Shown here: positions 8,783 through 17,579 of the stretch, piece by piece
Layout of the letters: every line of letters begins with the position of its first letter
How positions within the stretch are numbered: position 1 is the first letter of the stretch
Source: Vibrio agarilyticus
GTDB taxonomy: Bacteria; Pseudomonadota; Gammaproteobacteria; Enterobacterales; Vibrionaceae
Assembly: GCF_012641465.1 (NCBI RefSeq)
Contig: NZ_JABAIK010000001.1
Location: forward strand, 310,001-374,000
Reading direction: 5' to 3'
Length of the DNA: 64,000 nucleotides
The notes under the pieces: model-generated
Database searches by the model: none
The model's input: only the letters and a program-made list of their open reading frames with translations
What the model was told of the DNA's origin: nothing
Position numbers and translations under genes: made by a program

Positions 8783-8814
8783 GCTATGGGGAAAGTAAAG
8801 GCTTTCCCCATAGC
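8783..8814. terminator. Hairpin after the ParB-like gene
   Basis: A perfect 13-bp stem (GCTATGGGGAAAG and its complement, 6-nt loop) lies 9 bases past the stop codon. There is no uninterrupted T run, so it may be a weak terminator or an RNA-stabilising hairpin. It separates the ParB-like gene from hsdM. Confidence 0.6.
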
Positions 8815-8918
8815 ACCTTACCTTTTCTAAACGACCCTACACATATCAATCATTTTCAACACATTCCGTGTTAAAATCTCGGCAATTATCACTAGCGCAT
8901 TTTTAAGTCAGTATTACC

Positions 8919-10436
8919 ATGCCACATACACCAATTAACCAAGATGAAATTAACAAAACCGTATGGGCTGCCTGTGACACGTTCCGAGGCACTGTCGACC
9001 CATCTATCTACAAAGACTTCATCTTGACTATGCTGTTTTTGAAATACATCTCTGATGTTCACCAAGACAAGTACGAAGAGCTAAAAGCAGAGTACGGCGA
9101 TGAGCCAGAGCTAATCGCAGAGATGATGGGCACCCAATCATTCCAAATCCCTACAGGCTCAACATTCTGGGACTTATATGAGGCTCGCTACGAAGCTGGT
9201 AACGGCTCACGCATCGACCAAGCCCTACACGCCATCGAAGAAGCCAACGGCACTAAGCTAAAGAACGTATTCCAAGACATCAGCTTTAACACCGACAAGC
9301 TCGGTGATGAAAAGCAGAAAAACGATATCTTGCGCCACCTACTGGAAGACTTCGGTAAAGATACCCTAAACCTGCGCCCAAGCCGCGTTGGTTCTTTGGA
9401 CGTGATTGGTAACGCCTACGAGTACCTCATCAAACACTTTGCTGCTGGCAGCGGCAAATCTGCGGGAGAATTCTATACCCCACCAGAGGTATCAGACCTA
9501 CTTTCTATCATCCTAGAGCCACAACAAGGCGACAGCATTTGCGACCCTGCATGTGGCTCAGGCTCTCTACTGATGAAATGTGGTAAGCAAGTTCAAAAGA
9601 ACTTTGCAGGTTCAAAACAGTATGCACTGTTCGGCCAAGAAGCGATTGGTTCTACTTGGTCATTAGCGAAGATGAACATGTTCCTGCACGGTGAAGATAA
9701 CCACCGCATCGAATGGGGCGATACTATTCGCAACCCTAAGCTACAGGATAAAGAAGGCGGCCTACTTCACTTCGATGTGGTAACCGCAAACCCGCCGTTC
9801 TCGCTGGATAAATGGGGCTTTGAAGATGCTGGTAACGACCATTTTGGTCGTTTCCGTCGTGGTATTCCGCCAAAGACCAAGGGGGACTATGCATTTATCT
9901 CACACATGATTGAGACACTAAAACCGCAAACAGGTCGTATGGGTGTGGTTGTACCTCATGGTGTTCTGTTCCGTGCATCAAGCGAGGGCAAAATCCGTCA
10001 ACAACTGATTGAAGAAAACCTATTGGATGCCGTGATCGGTTTACCTGAAAAACTGTTCTTTGGCACGGGTATTCCAGCGGCAATCTTGATCTTCAAAAAG
10101 AAGAAAGACACCAACGATGTCATGTTCATTGATGCTTCGCGTGAGTTTAAGTCAGGCAAAAACCAGAACGTACTGACACAAGAAAACATCGACAAAATTG
10201 TGAAGACTTACCGCAGCGGCGACAACGTGGATAAGTACGCGTATGTGGCAAGCCTCGATGAGATCCGTGAGAATGACTACAACCTCAACATTCCTCGTTA
10301 CGTCGATACTTTTGAAGAAGAAGCGGAAATTGATTTGATGGCAGTGCGCAGTGAGCGTTTGGCGCTGCAAGCTGAGCTTGCGGATCTGGAAGCAGAAATG
10401 GCGAGCTACCTAGAGGAGTTGGGTTATGGTGCCTAA
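8919..10436 (+). CDS. hsdM: Type I restriction-modification DNA methyltransferase subunit
   Basis: The methylation subunit of a type I system; with HsdS it makes the N6-adenine methyltransferase that protects host DNA. The N-terminal helical domain begins NKTVWAACDTFRG. The AdoMet motif is seen as DPACGSGSLLMK at about residue 209, and the catalytic NPPF motif at about residue 290 (TANPPFSLDKW). GEFYTPPEVSDLL is the usual pre-motif segment. The 505-residue length is normal. hsdS starts inside the last 11 bases of this gene, so the two are translationally coupled. The operon continues with hsdR and a metalloprotease. Confidence 0.95.
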   Translation: MPHTPINQDEINKTVWAACDTFRGTVDPSIYKDFILTMLFLKYISDVHQDKYEELKAEYGDEPELIAEMMGTQSFQIPTGSTFWDLYEARYEAGNGSRIDQALHAIEEANGTKLKNVFQDISFNTDKLGDEKQKNDILRHLLEDFGKDTLNLRPSRVGSLDVIGNAYEYLIKHFAAGSGKSAGEFYTPPEVSDLLSIILEPQQGDSICDPACGSGSLLMKCGKQVQKNFAGSKQYALFGQEAIGSTWSLAKMNMFLHGEDNHRIEWGDTIRNPKLQDKEGGLLHFDVVTANPPFSLDKWGFEDAGNDHFGRFRRGIPPKTKGDYAFISHMIETLKPQTGRMGVVVPHGVLFRASSEGKIRQQLIEENLLDAVIGLPEKLFFGTGIPAAILIFKKKKDTNDVMFIDASREFKSGKNQNVLTQENIDKIVKTYRSGDNVDKYAYVASLDEIRENDYNLNIPRYVDTFEEEAEIDLMAVRSERLALQAELADLEAEMASYLEELGYGA

Positions 10437-11670
10437 TGGTTGGGAGAATACTCGGCTCAAGCATATTGCTCGAATTAAATCAGGTTCAACGCCTTTGCGA
10501 GCTAAACAGGAGCTATATTACTCCCTTAACGGAACTCCTTGGGTTAAAACTTTAGATTTGAATAATTCTGAAATCATCGAAACAGATGAACGCATCACAG
10601 AATTAGCTCTAAAAGAAACTTCATGCTCCATTTTCCCAGCAAGCACAGTTCTTGTGGCTATGTATGGAGGTTTTAATCAAATTGGAAGAACTGGATTATT
10701 GACTGTCCCATCTGCAATTAATCAAGCTTTGTCTGGATTGATGTTAGATGAAAACAAAGCCGACCCTAAATACATTTTGAATTATTTGAACGGAAATGTA
10801 CGACAGTGGAAAAAGTTTGCTGCCAGCAGTCGTAAAGATCCTAACATTACACGCGAAGATGTATGTGGATTTGAGGTTTTGCTCCCCCCACTCCCAGAAC
10901 AACGCAAAATCGCCCAAATCCTTTCTACATGGGATCGCGGTATTGCAACCACTGAAAAGCTGATTGATGCCAGCAAGCAACAGAAAAAAGCCTTAATGCA
11001 GCAGTTGTTGACGGGTAAAAAGCGTTTGCTTGATCCTGAAACGGGTAAAGCGTTTGAGGGGGAATGGGAAGAGGTTAAGTTGGGTGATGTGTTAACAAAA
11101 ATTACTAACGGCCTAACCTACGATTCAAAAGCAACAGAGGGATTGCCAGTTTCACGAATTGAAACTATTTCGACTGGTAAAATAAACCACTCTAAAGTTG
11201 GATATGCTCCAGATAACGATAGAACAATAAAGTTCAAACTCCAGTACGGCGACATATTATACAGCCACATTAATAGCTTAGATCATATTGGTCGAGTTGC
11301 TTATTTCTTAAATGATAAGACTTTGTATCATGGGATGAACTTGTTACTTTTACGTTCTTCTAAAATGATTTCATCCAAGTTTATGTACTTCCTGCTCTCA
11401 TCGAGTGTAGGTAAGTCGTTTGCTAGTAGTCATGCTAAGAGTGCGGTAAATCAGGCTAGTATATCAACGACGGATTTAAAATCATTTAAGGTGAGTCTTC
11501 CTATCCTAAGTGAACAACAAAAAATCGCCTCAGTCCTAACAGTTGCCGATAAAGAAATTGACATGCTTGAATCCAAACTTGCTCACTTTAAGCAAGAGAA
11601 AAAAGCATTGATGCAGCAGTTGTTAACAGGAAAGCGTCGCGTAAAGGCTCCTGAAACCGAAGCCGCTTAA
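10426..11670 (+). CDS. hsdS: Type I restriction-modification specificity subunit
   Basis: The target-recognition subunit that sets which bipartite DNA sequence is methylated or cut. The protein (414 residues) has two target-recognition domains, each followed by a conserved helix: LPEQRKIAQIL with KKALMQQLLTGK near residues 160-200, and LSEQQKIASVL with KKALMQQLLTGK near 365-405. These helices form the spacer that fixes the gap between half-sites. The matching DNA stretches near 10990 and 11605 are nearly identical, so recombination could swap recognition domains. The start overlaps hsdM by 11 bases. The recognition sequence cannot be read from the protein. Confidence 0.95.
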   Translation: MVPNGWENTRLKHIARIKSGSTPLRAKQELYYSLNGTPWVKTLDLNNSEIIETDERITELALKETSCSIFPASTVLVAMYGGFNQIGRTGLLTVPSAINQALSGLMLDENKADPKYILNYLNGNVRQWKKFAASSRKDPNITREDVCGFEVLLPPLPEQRKIAQILSTWDRGIATTEKLIDASKQQKKALMQQLLTGKKRLLDPETGKAFEGEWEEVKLGDVLTKITNGLTYDSKATEGLPVSRIETISTGKINHSKVGYAPDNDRTIKFKLQYGDILYSHINSLDHIGRVAYFLNDKTLYHGMNLLLLRSSKMISSKFMYFLLSSSVGKSFASSHAKSAVNQASISTTDLKSFKVSLPILSEQQKIASVLTVADKEIDMLESKLAHFKQEKKALMQQLLTGKRRVKAPETEAA

Positions 11671-11695
11671 CGAGCGTATCTTTTGACAACCGATA

Positions 11696-11718
11696 CAGGG
11701 CTTGTTTAGCAAGCCCTG
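11696..11718. terminator. Hairpin between hsdS and hsdR
   Basis: A 9-bp stem, CAGGGCTTG with CAAGCCCTG around TTTAG, lies in the 80-base gap before hsdR. No T run follows, so it is more likely an attenuating or RNA-protecting hairpin than a full terminator, and it might keep nuclease levels below those of the methylase. Confidence 0.45.
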
Positions 11719-11750
11719 ATAAACAATAAGAACAATGTCATAGGCTAAGT

Positions 11751-14700
11751 ATGGAACCATTATCTCCCAGTGAACCTAAGCATCACGCACCGAATTTCAA
11801 AGAAGAACAAAGCGCAAAAATCCCTGCACTAACTCTGCTGACTAACCTTGGCTATCAATTCATTCCGCCAAGTGAATGCATGGCAATGCGTGGTAACAAA
11901 ACCACAGTTATTTTGCCGCAGGTGTTACGCAAGGTTCTGAGCTTTAAAACCTATTCATTTATGGGGAAAGATCGCCATTTATCGCAAGCTGCGATTGATA
12001 AAATCGTGCAAGAGCTGGCTAACCCTACGATGAATGAAGGGCTAAAAGCGGCCAATGAAAAGCTCTATAACGCCTTAACTTATGGTATTGGTGTGACTGA
12101 GTTTGTCGAGGGCAAAAAAGCCAACCCAACCATTCAAATCATTGATTGGGAAACGCCTGAGAACAACCAGTTCCACTTTACCGAAGAGCTAGAAGTAGAA
12201 AATACTCATGGAACGGGTCATCGCATTCCCGACATCGTCTGCTTTGTAAACGGTCTGCCTTGGGTGGTGATTGAAGCCAAGCGTCCTGACTCTTCTCATG
12301 AAGGCAAGCCGACGGTTGCCGAGGGTATTTCACAAAATATCCGCAACCAAAAAGTCGATGAGATCCCACACCTGTTTGCCTATAGTCAATTGCTCATGTC
12401 AGTGAATGGACATGAAGGTTTATACGGTACATGTGGCACACCAAGTAAATTCTGGGCGAAGTGGAAAGAAGAAGAGATCACTGATGCGACCTTTGCTCGT
12501 CTTAAAAACACGGCACTTTCACCAGTGCAACTACATCGGCTATTTGATCACCGTTCTGCCAAGGTGCGTGATGAATATTTATCGCTAATTGCAGGCGGTG
12601 ATTTAGTGGTGACAGACCAAGACCGTTTATTGGTATCACTACTTCGACATGACCGCCTTCTAGAAATGACTCAGCTTTTCACCTTGTTTGATAAGAAGGC
12701 AGGCAAAATCGTTGCTCGATATCAACAAGTCTTCGGCATTAAAGCCCTAATTGAACGTGTCACTTCTTTCGATGAGAAAGGCGCACGTAATGGGGGTGTT
12801 ATATGGCATACCACAGGGTCAGGAAAGTCGTTCACCATGGTGTTCTTGTCCAAGGCACTGATTTGGATTAAAGAACTCGCCAAGTGCCGTGTTGTTGTCG
12901 TTACTGACCGTGTTGATTTGGAAGATCAGCTAGCACGTACGTTCGCCTCAGGCGGTGCACTGTCTGAAAAAGATCGCAAAACAGCCATGGCTACCACAGG
13001 TAAACGCCTTGCCGAGCAAATTGGTAAAGGGAATGAGCGTATTATCTTCTCCATCATCAACAAGTTTGGCACCGCGATTGAACTGCCTGAATGTTATAAC
13101 AACAGCCCTGACATGATTGTGCTAGTTGATGAGGGACACCGTAGCCAAAACGGTGAAAACAACATTCGTATGCAGCAAGCCCTACCAAAAGCGGCTTATA
13201 TTGGCTTTACGGGTACACCACTACTGCAAGACGATAAAACTGAAAACAAGTTCGGAAAAATCATCCACTCTTACACCATGCAACAAGCGGTGGAAGACAA
13301 AACAGTCACACCACTACTGTATGAAGAGCGAGTCCCCGAGTTAAGTACTAACGATAAAGCTCTTGATGCTTGGTTTGACCGCATCACTGATAAACTCACC
13401 GAAAAGCAACGCACAGACTTAAAGAAGAAGTTCGCTCAAAAAGGCCAAATATATCAAACCGAAGGCCGTATTGAGCTTATCGCTCACGATATCTCAGATC
13501 ACTTCCAAAACTTTAAGCGCCAAGGTTTAAAGGGCCAGCTTGCTTGTGATTCAAAAGCCTCTGCCATCCAATATAAGAAGCTTCTCGACCAAATTGGCAA
13601 AGTGACCTCGGTTGTTGCCATGTCACCGCCAGACACCCGAGAGGGACATGATACGGTCGATGGAGAAAGCAAGGATGTGATACAGAATTGGTGGAAAGAG
13701 AACGTAATGGACTCTAACTTTGGACAAGATGAAAAAGCCTACACTAAGCATATCATTGAAGAGTTTGGTAAAGAGAATGGCCCCGACTTAATGATCGTTG
13801 TCGATAAACTTCTAACTGGCTTTGATGAACCAAAGAACACCGTGCTTTACATCGATAAACCGCTCAAGCAGCACAACCTTATCCAAGCCATTGCTCGCGT
13901 TAACCGTCTACATCAGAAGAAAGAGTTTGGTTACCTCATCGACTACCGAGGCATCTTAAAAGAGCTAGATGCCACCATCGCTGACTACCAAGACTTGGCA
14001 GAACGAACCCAAGGTGGCTTTGATATTGACGACCTTAAAGGCTTATACAGCCGAATGGATACGGAATACAAAAAACTACCGGGTTTATACAGCGAGCTTT
14101 GGGCAATTTTTGCTGAAGTGGCGAATAAGCAAGACGGCCCGGCTCTACGCCAAGTACTTGCTCCGAAAATCGATACTATTGACGGACAGCTCACCGATAC
14201 CAATCAGAAAAAGCGAGAAGATTTTTATTCGACCTTAACAGCTTTCTCTAACTGTTTAAAAGTGGCTCTACAATCGGCGACATACTTCGAAGACAAAAGC
14301 TTCGATGACAAGCGTGAACTCTACAAGAAAACGCTTAAGTCCATGGCAGAACTCCGTAAGCAAGTTCGTGAAGATGCCGAAGAAACGGTTGATTACGATG
14401 AATATGCTGAAAACATCCGAACAATGTTAGACAAGCATATAGGTGGCGTTGAAATCCAAGAATCTAAAGGTGCTTATCTGGTTGGCAATATGGGCAAAAA
14501 TATCAAGCCAGAACAGCTCAGTGACGATGAAGCGCGGAACCAGAAAGACAAAATCACGGGCCGTGTGACTAAGATGATTGAGCAAGATCTTGCCGATGAC
14601 CCTTATGCTCAAGAGTATTTCTCGAAGCTGCTCAAGCAGGCGATTCAGCAGGCAAAAGAAATGTTCGATGCACCTGTAAAGCAATACCTGCTATTTGCTG

Positions 14701-15053
14701 ATTTTGAAGAGCAAGTGAAAGAGCGTAAAGTCGATGGCATACCAACGGATCGCTTCTCAGATCTAGACCCTAAAATTAAGCGCCATGTGCAAGCTTACTT
14801 TGGTCTGTTCCTAAAGCACTTGGGTGCCGACAGTAGCTTGAGTGAAGACGAACGCTTTAACTATGCGATGCAAATAGATGATGTTGTGACGGCTTCTGTT
14901 GCCGAGTTCTCAATCAACCCACAAGAGATTGAAAACCAAATCCGCCGCAAGCTGTTGCCTGTTTTGTTTAAAGCGATTGGGATGGATACAGCTAAGGTCA
15001 TTATTGCCGACATTATTCAGATCACCCGCCTTGGCGTAGCAGGCCACCATTAA
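11751..15053 (+). CDS. hsdR: Type I restriction-modification endonuclease/translocase subunit
   Basis: The motor and nuclease subunit of the type I enzyme (1100 residues). The N-terminal PD-(D/E)xK nuclease is visible as RIPDIVCFV...WVVIEAKRP around residues 160-180. The superfamily 2 motor follows: Walker A TTGSGKS at about 355, motif II DEGH at about 460, motif III FTGTP, and motif VI QAIARVNR near 725. The C-terminal helical part joins HsdM/HsdS. It is expected to translocate DNA and cut far from an unmethylated site. The reading frame is complete, so the system looks functional. Its stop overlaps the start of the next gene. Confidence 0.95.
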   Translation: MEPLSPSEPKHHAPNFKEEQSAKIPALTLLTNLGYQFIPPSECMAMRGNKTTVILPQVLRKVLSFKTYSFMGKDRHLSQAAIDKIVQELANPTMNEGLKAANEKLYNALTYGIGVTEFVEGKKANPTIQIIDWETPENNQFHFTEELEVENTHGTGHRIPDIVCFVNGLPWVVIEAKRPDSSHEGKPTVAEGISQNIRNQKVDEIPHLFAYSQLLMSVNGHEGLYGTCGTPSKFWAKWKEEEITDATFARLKNTALSPVQLHRLFDHRSAKVRDEYLSLIAGGDLVVTDQDRLLVSLLRHDRLLEMTQLFTLFDKKAGKIVARYQQVFGIKALIERVTSFDEKGARNGGVIWHTTGSGKSFTMVFLSKALIWIKELAKCRVVVVTDRVDLEDQLARTFASGGALSEKDRKTAMATTGKRLAEQIGKGNERIIFSIINKFGTAIELPECYNNSPDMIVLVDEGHRSQNGENNIRMQQALPKAAYIGFTGTPLLQDDKTENKFGKIIHSYTMQQAVEDKTVTPLLYEERVPELSTNDKALDAWFDRITDKLTEKQRTDLKKKFAQKGQIYQTEGRIELIAHDISDHFQNFKRQGLKGQLACDSKASAIQYKKLLDQIGKVTSVVAMSPPDTREGHDTVDGESKDVIQNWWKENVMDSNFGQDEKAYTKHIIEEFGKENGPDLMIVVDKLLTGFDEPKNTVLYIDKPLKQHNLIQAIARVNRLHQKKEFGYLIDYRGILKELDATIADYQDLAERTQGGFDIDDLKGLYSRMDTEYKKLPGLYSELWAIFAEVANKQDGPALRQVLAPKIDTIDGQLTDTNQKKREDFYSTLTAFSNCLKVALQSATYFEDKSFDDKRELYKKTLKSMAELRKQVREDAEETVDYDEYAENIRTMLDKHIGGVEIQESKGAYLVGNMGKNIKPEQLSDDEARNQKDKITGRVTKMIEQDLADDPYAQEYFSKLLKQAIQQAKEMFDAPVKQYLLFADFEEQVKERKVDGIPTDRFSDLDPKIKRHVQAYFGLFLKHLGADSSLSEDERFNYAMQIDDVVTASVAEFSINPQEIENQIRRKLLPVLFKAIGMDTAKVIIADIIQITRLGVAGHH

Positions 15054-15829
15054 TGACATCGGTAAATTCAAAAGAAGGTAGCAAAGAGGAGTACAGCTTT
15101 GTCTATGGCGATGAGGCTGTTCCCTACGAGGTTGTGCGTAAGCCTCACCTAGAAGCCAAGAAACGTAAAATAACCATCAAGGTTCATCCCAATTGTGAAG
15201 TCGTAGTGACATCTCCAGAAGACGCTGAGCGTGAAAATATTCATCAGGCAGTAATGAAACGTGCCAAGTGGATTTATGAAGCGCTTAAAGAGTTTCGTGG
15301 ACATCTGGAATACGTCCAACCTAAACAGTATGTTAGCGGTGAAATGCAATTTTATCTTGGTCGCCGCTATGTTTTAAAAATTGTAGAAGACAAAGAAGCT
15401 CTTCCTTCGGTGAAGATGACTCGTGGCAAATTGCTCGTGACCTTGACTCGATTTAACGATAACAAAACGGCCATGGTTCGAGCATTGGTGCGCAACTGGT
15501 ACAAAATTCAGGCTGAACGGATTTTCCATGAGCGCTTATCTGAACTACTTCCTCAAGCCACATGGGTTGATGGTATCCCAAGCTTTCGTGTATTACCTAT
15601 GTCCAAACAGTGGGGAAGCTGTTCCGCCAAAGGGAATCTGATGCTAAACCCTCATCTAATCAAAGCACCCAAAGAGTGCATTGATTACGTAATCTTGCAT
15701 GAGCTTTGCCATATCGCCGAGCACAACCATAGTGAAAGATTTTGGCGCTTGCTGACAAGTGTTATGCCGCATTGGAAAGAAGTGAAAAGTAAGCTCGATG
15801 GCATGGCTGAATTGTACTTGAATGAGTGA
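15053..15829 (+). CDS. YgjP/WLM-type zinc metalloprotease linked to type I RM
   Basis: A 258-residue metal-dependent hydrolase of the YgjP (M48/DUF45) family. The zinc site is ILHELCHIAEHNHSERFW: His216 and His220 with Glu217, then His226 downstream. The preceding MSKQWGSCSAKGNLMLNP is the second conserved family motif. Such genes often follow hsdR in island-borne type I systems, and their role there is not settled. The start codon overlaps the hsdR stop as TAATG, so it belongs to the same operon. No signal peptide is seen, so it acts in the cytoplasm. Confidence 0.82.
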   Translation: MTSVNSKEGSKEEYSFVYGDEAVPYEVVRKPHLEAKKRKITIKVHPNCEVVVTSPEDAERENIHQAVMKRAKWIYEALKEFRGHLEYVQPKQYVSGEMQFYLGRRYVLKIVEDKEALPSVKMTRGKLLVTLTRFNDNKTAMVRALVRNWYKIQAERIFHERLSELLPQATWVDGIPSFRVLPMSKQWGSCSAKGNLMLNPHLIKAPKECIDYVILHELCHIAEHNHSERFWRLLTSVMPHWKEVKSKLDGMAELYLNE

Positions 15830-15879
15830 TAATTTCGAGCTACTGGTTTAATAGGAAAGAGATCTAGACGATGTAAAAC

Positions 15880-15936
15880 TTTCCTATATAGCTAAATACG
15901 CCCTAACTTGGGAAGAATTTTCCTATATAGCTAAAT
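15880..15936 (+). repeat. Two direct copies of an 18-bp motif upstream of a small gene
   Basis: TTTCCTATATAGCTAAAT occurs at 15880-15897 and 15919-15936. The copies are 39 bp apart (start to start) and lie just before the small gene at 15952, so they may be an operator, for example for autoregulation by that gene product. The binding factor is unknown. Confidence 0.55.
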
Positions 15937-15951
15937 CACAGGGTGTGAGAT

Positions 15952-16223
15952 ATGGATAAAGCGCAGCAATTATTAGCAACATGGGGGCAACGGAACAACA
16001 GGCTAGCGCAATTGCGTCAAGTATCGATGGTACTTTGCTAGAGCACATACATGAGTCCCTGTTAATGGCATTCAACAACCCTGTTAACCGACAAAAATTC
16101 AAGGGCATGCAGAATAATAATGAGCCATTTAATGGTACGACACCTTTGGAGTACCTAGCTCAGAACCCCGCTAGAGCAACCTCGATTGCTGAACACAATA
16201 AATCAATAGGTATGCCTTGGTGA
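15952..16223 (+). pseudogene. Small gene (about 90 aa) split by a one-base shift in a G tract
   Basis: Translation from ATG 15952 gives MDKAQQLLATWG and then runs into a stop at about 16039-16041. The next frame carries TEQQASAIASSIDG and continues with a well-formed protein to 16223. The frames meet at five Gs (15983-15987). One more G would give a continuous protein of about 90 residues. The C-terminal part (NPVNRQKFKG..., TTPLEYLAQNPA) looks faintly like small antitoxin or DNA-binding tails, but I cannot name it. It may be a recent pseudogene, a phase-variable gene, a site of frameshifting or a sequencing error. A shorter start at ATG 15981 (80 aa) lacks a ribosome site. Confidence 0.5.
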
Positions 16224-16542
16224 GATTGATGTAATGGGTAATTTTAGTGAAAGCGATATGCTGAGATATCTCAAAGTTACGTTTGAACAAATCATTCTAG
16301 CTAGGCTCTAGATAACTATGTCAGTTACCGTGAACTTGATGTATGGTGAGCATCAATTGAAATGTGATTTGTGATTGATATTCTTTATTCAACTTCCCTA
16401 TATATTTTGGAGCAAAGGGAAAGCTCTAAGTTATGCTTTAATAAACAATAAGTTGAGCATAATAAGCTAGATGGTTATAAAACAACAAATGTGCTAAGTT
16501 AGTGGTTATAGATGGAACTAAAATTAAATAGAGGGTTATCAA
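16224..16542. other. Gap before the kinase operon
   Basis: About 320 AT-rich bases. The only open frame is a 25-codon one at 16234-16311 (MGNFSESDMLRYLK...), which begins 11 bases after the previous stop and could be the remnant of a downstream partner gene. Promoters for the kinase gene must lie here, but none stands out. Confidence 0.4.
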
Positions 16543-17577
16543 ATGCCAGCATCCTCCCTAGAAGGCTTGGTCACGAAATCAGGTTGGTCTATTAACAAAC
16601 TACTCAAAAATACATCAGGAAGTGGTGGTAACTTTTGTACTCAATACGAAGCAACATCAGTTGAGGGTAAAACGGGCTTCTTGAAAGCGATGGATTTATC
16701 TAAGGCACTCAATTCTGGTTCACTAGAGGCTCTACAGCGTACTGTCAGTGAATACCTGTTTGAACAGGAGATCCTTAATCATTGTCGAGATCAAAATCTG
16801 TCTAAAGTCGTCGTCCCCCTCGACTCTGGCTCAATAATCAACCCTAATTTTGGTGCTCCACTAAATCAAGTCTACTATATCATTTTTGATTTCGCCGAGG
16901 GTGACTTAAGAAAAGAGTACATCAACAAAGAGATTACTTCTTGGAGCAAAGTATTTCGAGCTTTGCACCACGTAGGTGTTGGTATAAAACAATTACATAA
17001 TGTCGGTATTGCCCATCAAGATATTAAGCCTTCCAACATACTATGCTTTGCAAATGATGTATCTAAGATTTCTGATTTAGGGCGAGTAACTGATGCACAA
17101 GGAAAATCACCCTTTAGCCAACTTATTTTCACTGGCGACCAATCATACGCCCCCATCGAACTTCGCTTCAATGCGACACCTCGCAATGATTTTATTGACC
17201 GAAGGCATGGTGATTTACATATGTACGGTAGTTTGATTTACCACATTATCTCGGGAATACAGTTGACCCCCATATTGGTTGAAGAAACCAGAAAACTATT
17301 ACCTAACACGTCGTTAACGACATATGATGAAGCGCTACCTTTCCTAAAATTAGCTTTTGGAAAGATGATGGACGAATTTCACAAAAAATGTGAGCATGAA
17401 TTTGGTGAAGAAATTGCCTCAGAAATCTGTGAAGTTGTTAAAGAACTGTGTTATCCAGACTTCAACTTCAGAGGTAATCTAAAATATTCACGGAAGGTTC
17501 AAAGGTTATCGCTCGAAAAATACATAAGCAAAATGGCAAGCATTCAAAGAAAACTATATGTCAAAGGAATTTGTTAG
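16543..17577 (+). CDS. Hanks-type serine/threonine protein kinase
   Basis: A 344-residue soluble eukaryotic-like protein kinase. Visible motifs are the glycine loop GSGGN (residues 26-30), the ATP-anchoring lysine in GFLKAMD (Lys48), the catalytic loop HQDIKPSN with Asp160 and Asn165, and the metal-binding SDLG (Asp178), which replaces the usual DFG. QSYAPIELRF acts as the APE segment. The key residues are intact, so it should be active. No transmembrane or sensor domain is attached. The downstream gene overlaps or abuts it and encodes a TPR-like protein, a likely substrate or scaffold. Together with restriction genes in an island, this suggests an antiphage or regulatory role, which is an inference. 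Confidence 0.88.
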   Translation: MPASSLEGLVTKSGWSINKLLKNTSGSGGNFCTQYEATSVEGKTGFLKAMDLSKALNSGSLEALQRTVSEYLFEQEILNHCRDQNLSKVVVPLDSGSIINPNFGAPLNQVYYIIFDFAEGDLRKEYINKEITSWSKVFRALHHVGVGIKQLHNVGIAHQDIKPSNILCFANDVSKISDLGRVTDAQGKSPFSQLIFTGDQSYAPIELRFNATPRNDFIDRRHGDLHMYGSLIYHIISGIQLTPILVEETRKLLPNTSLTTYDEALPFLKLAFGKMMDEFHKKCEHEFGEEIASEICEVVKELCYPDFNFRGNLKYSRKVQRLSLEKYISKMASIQRKLYVKGIC

Positions 17578-17579
17578 CT

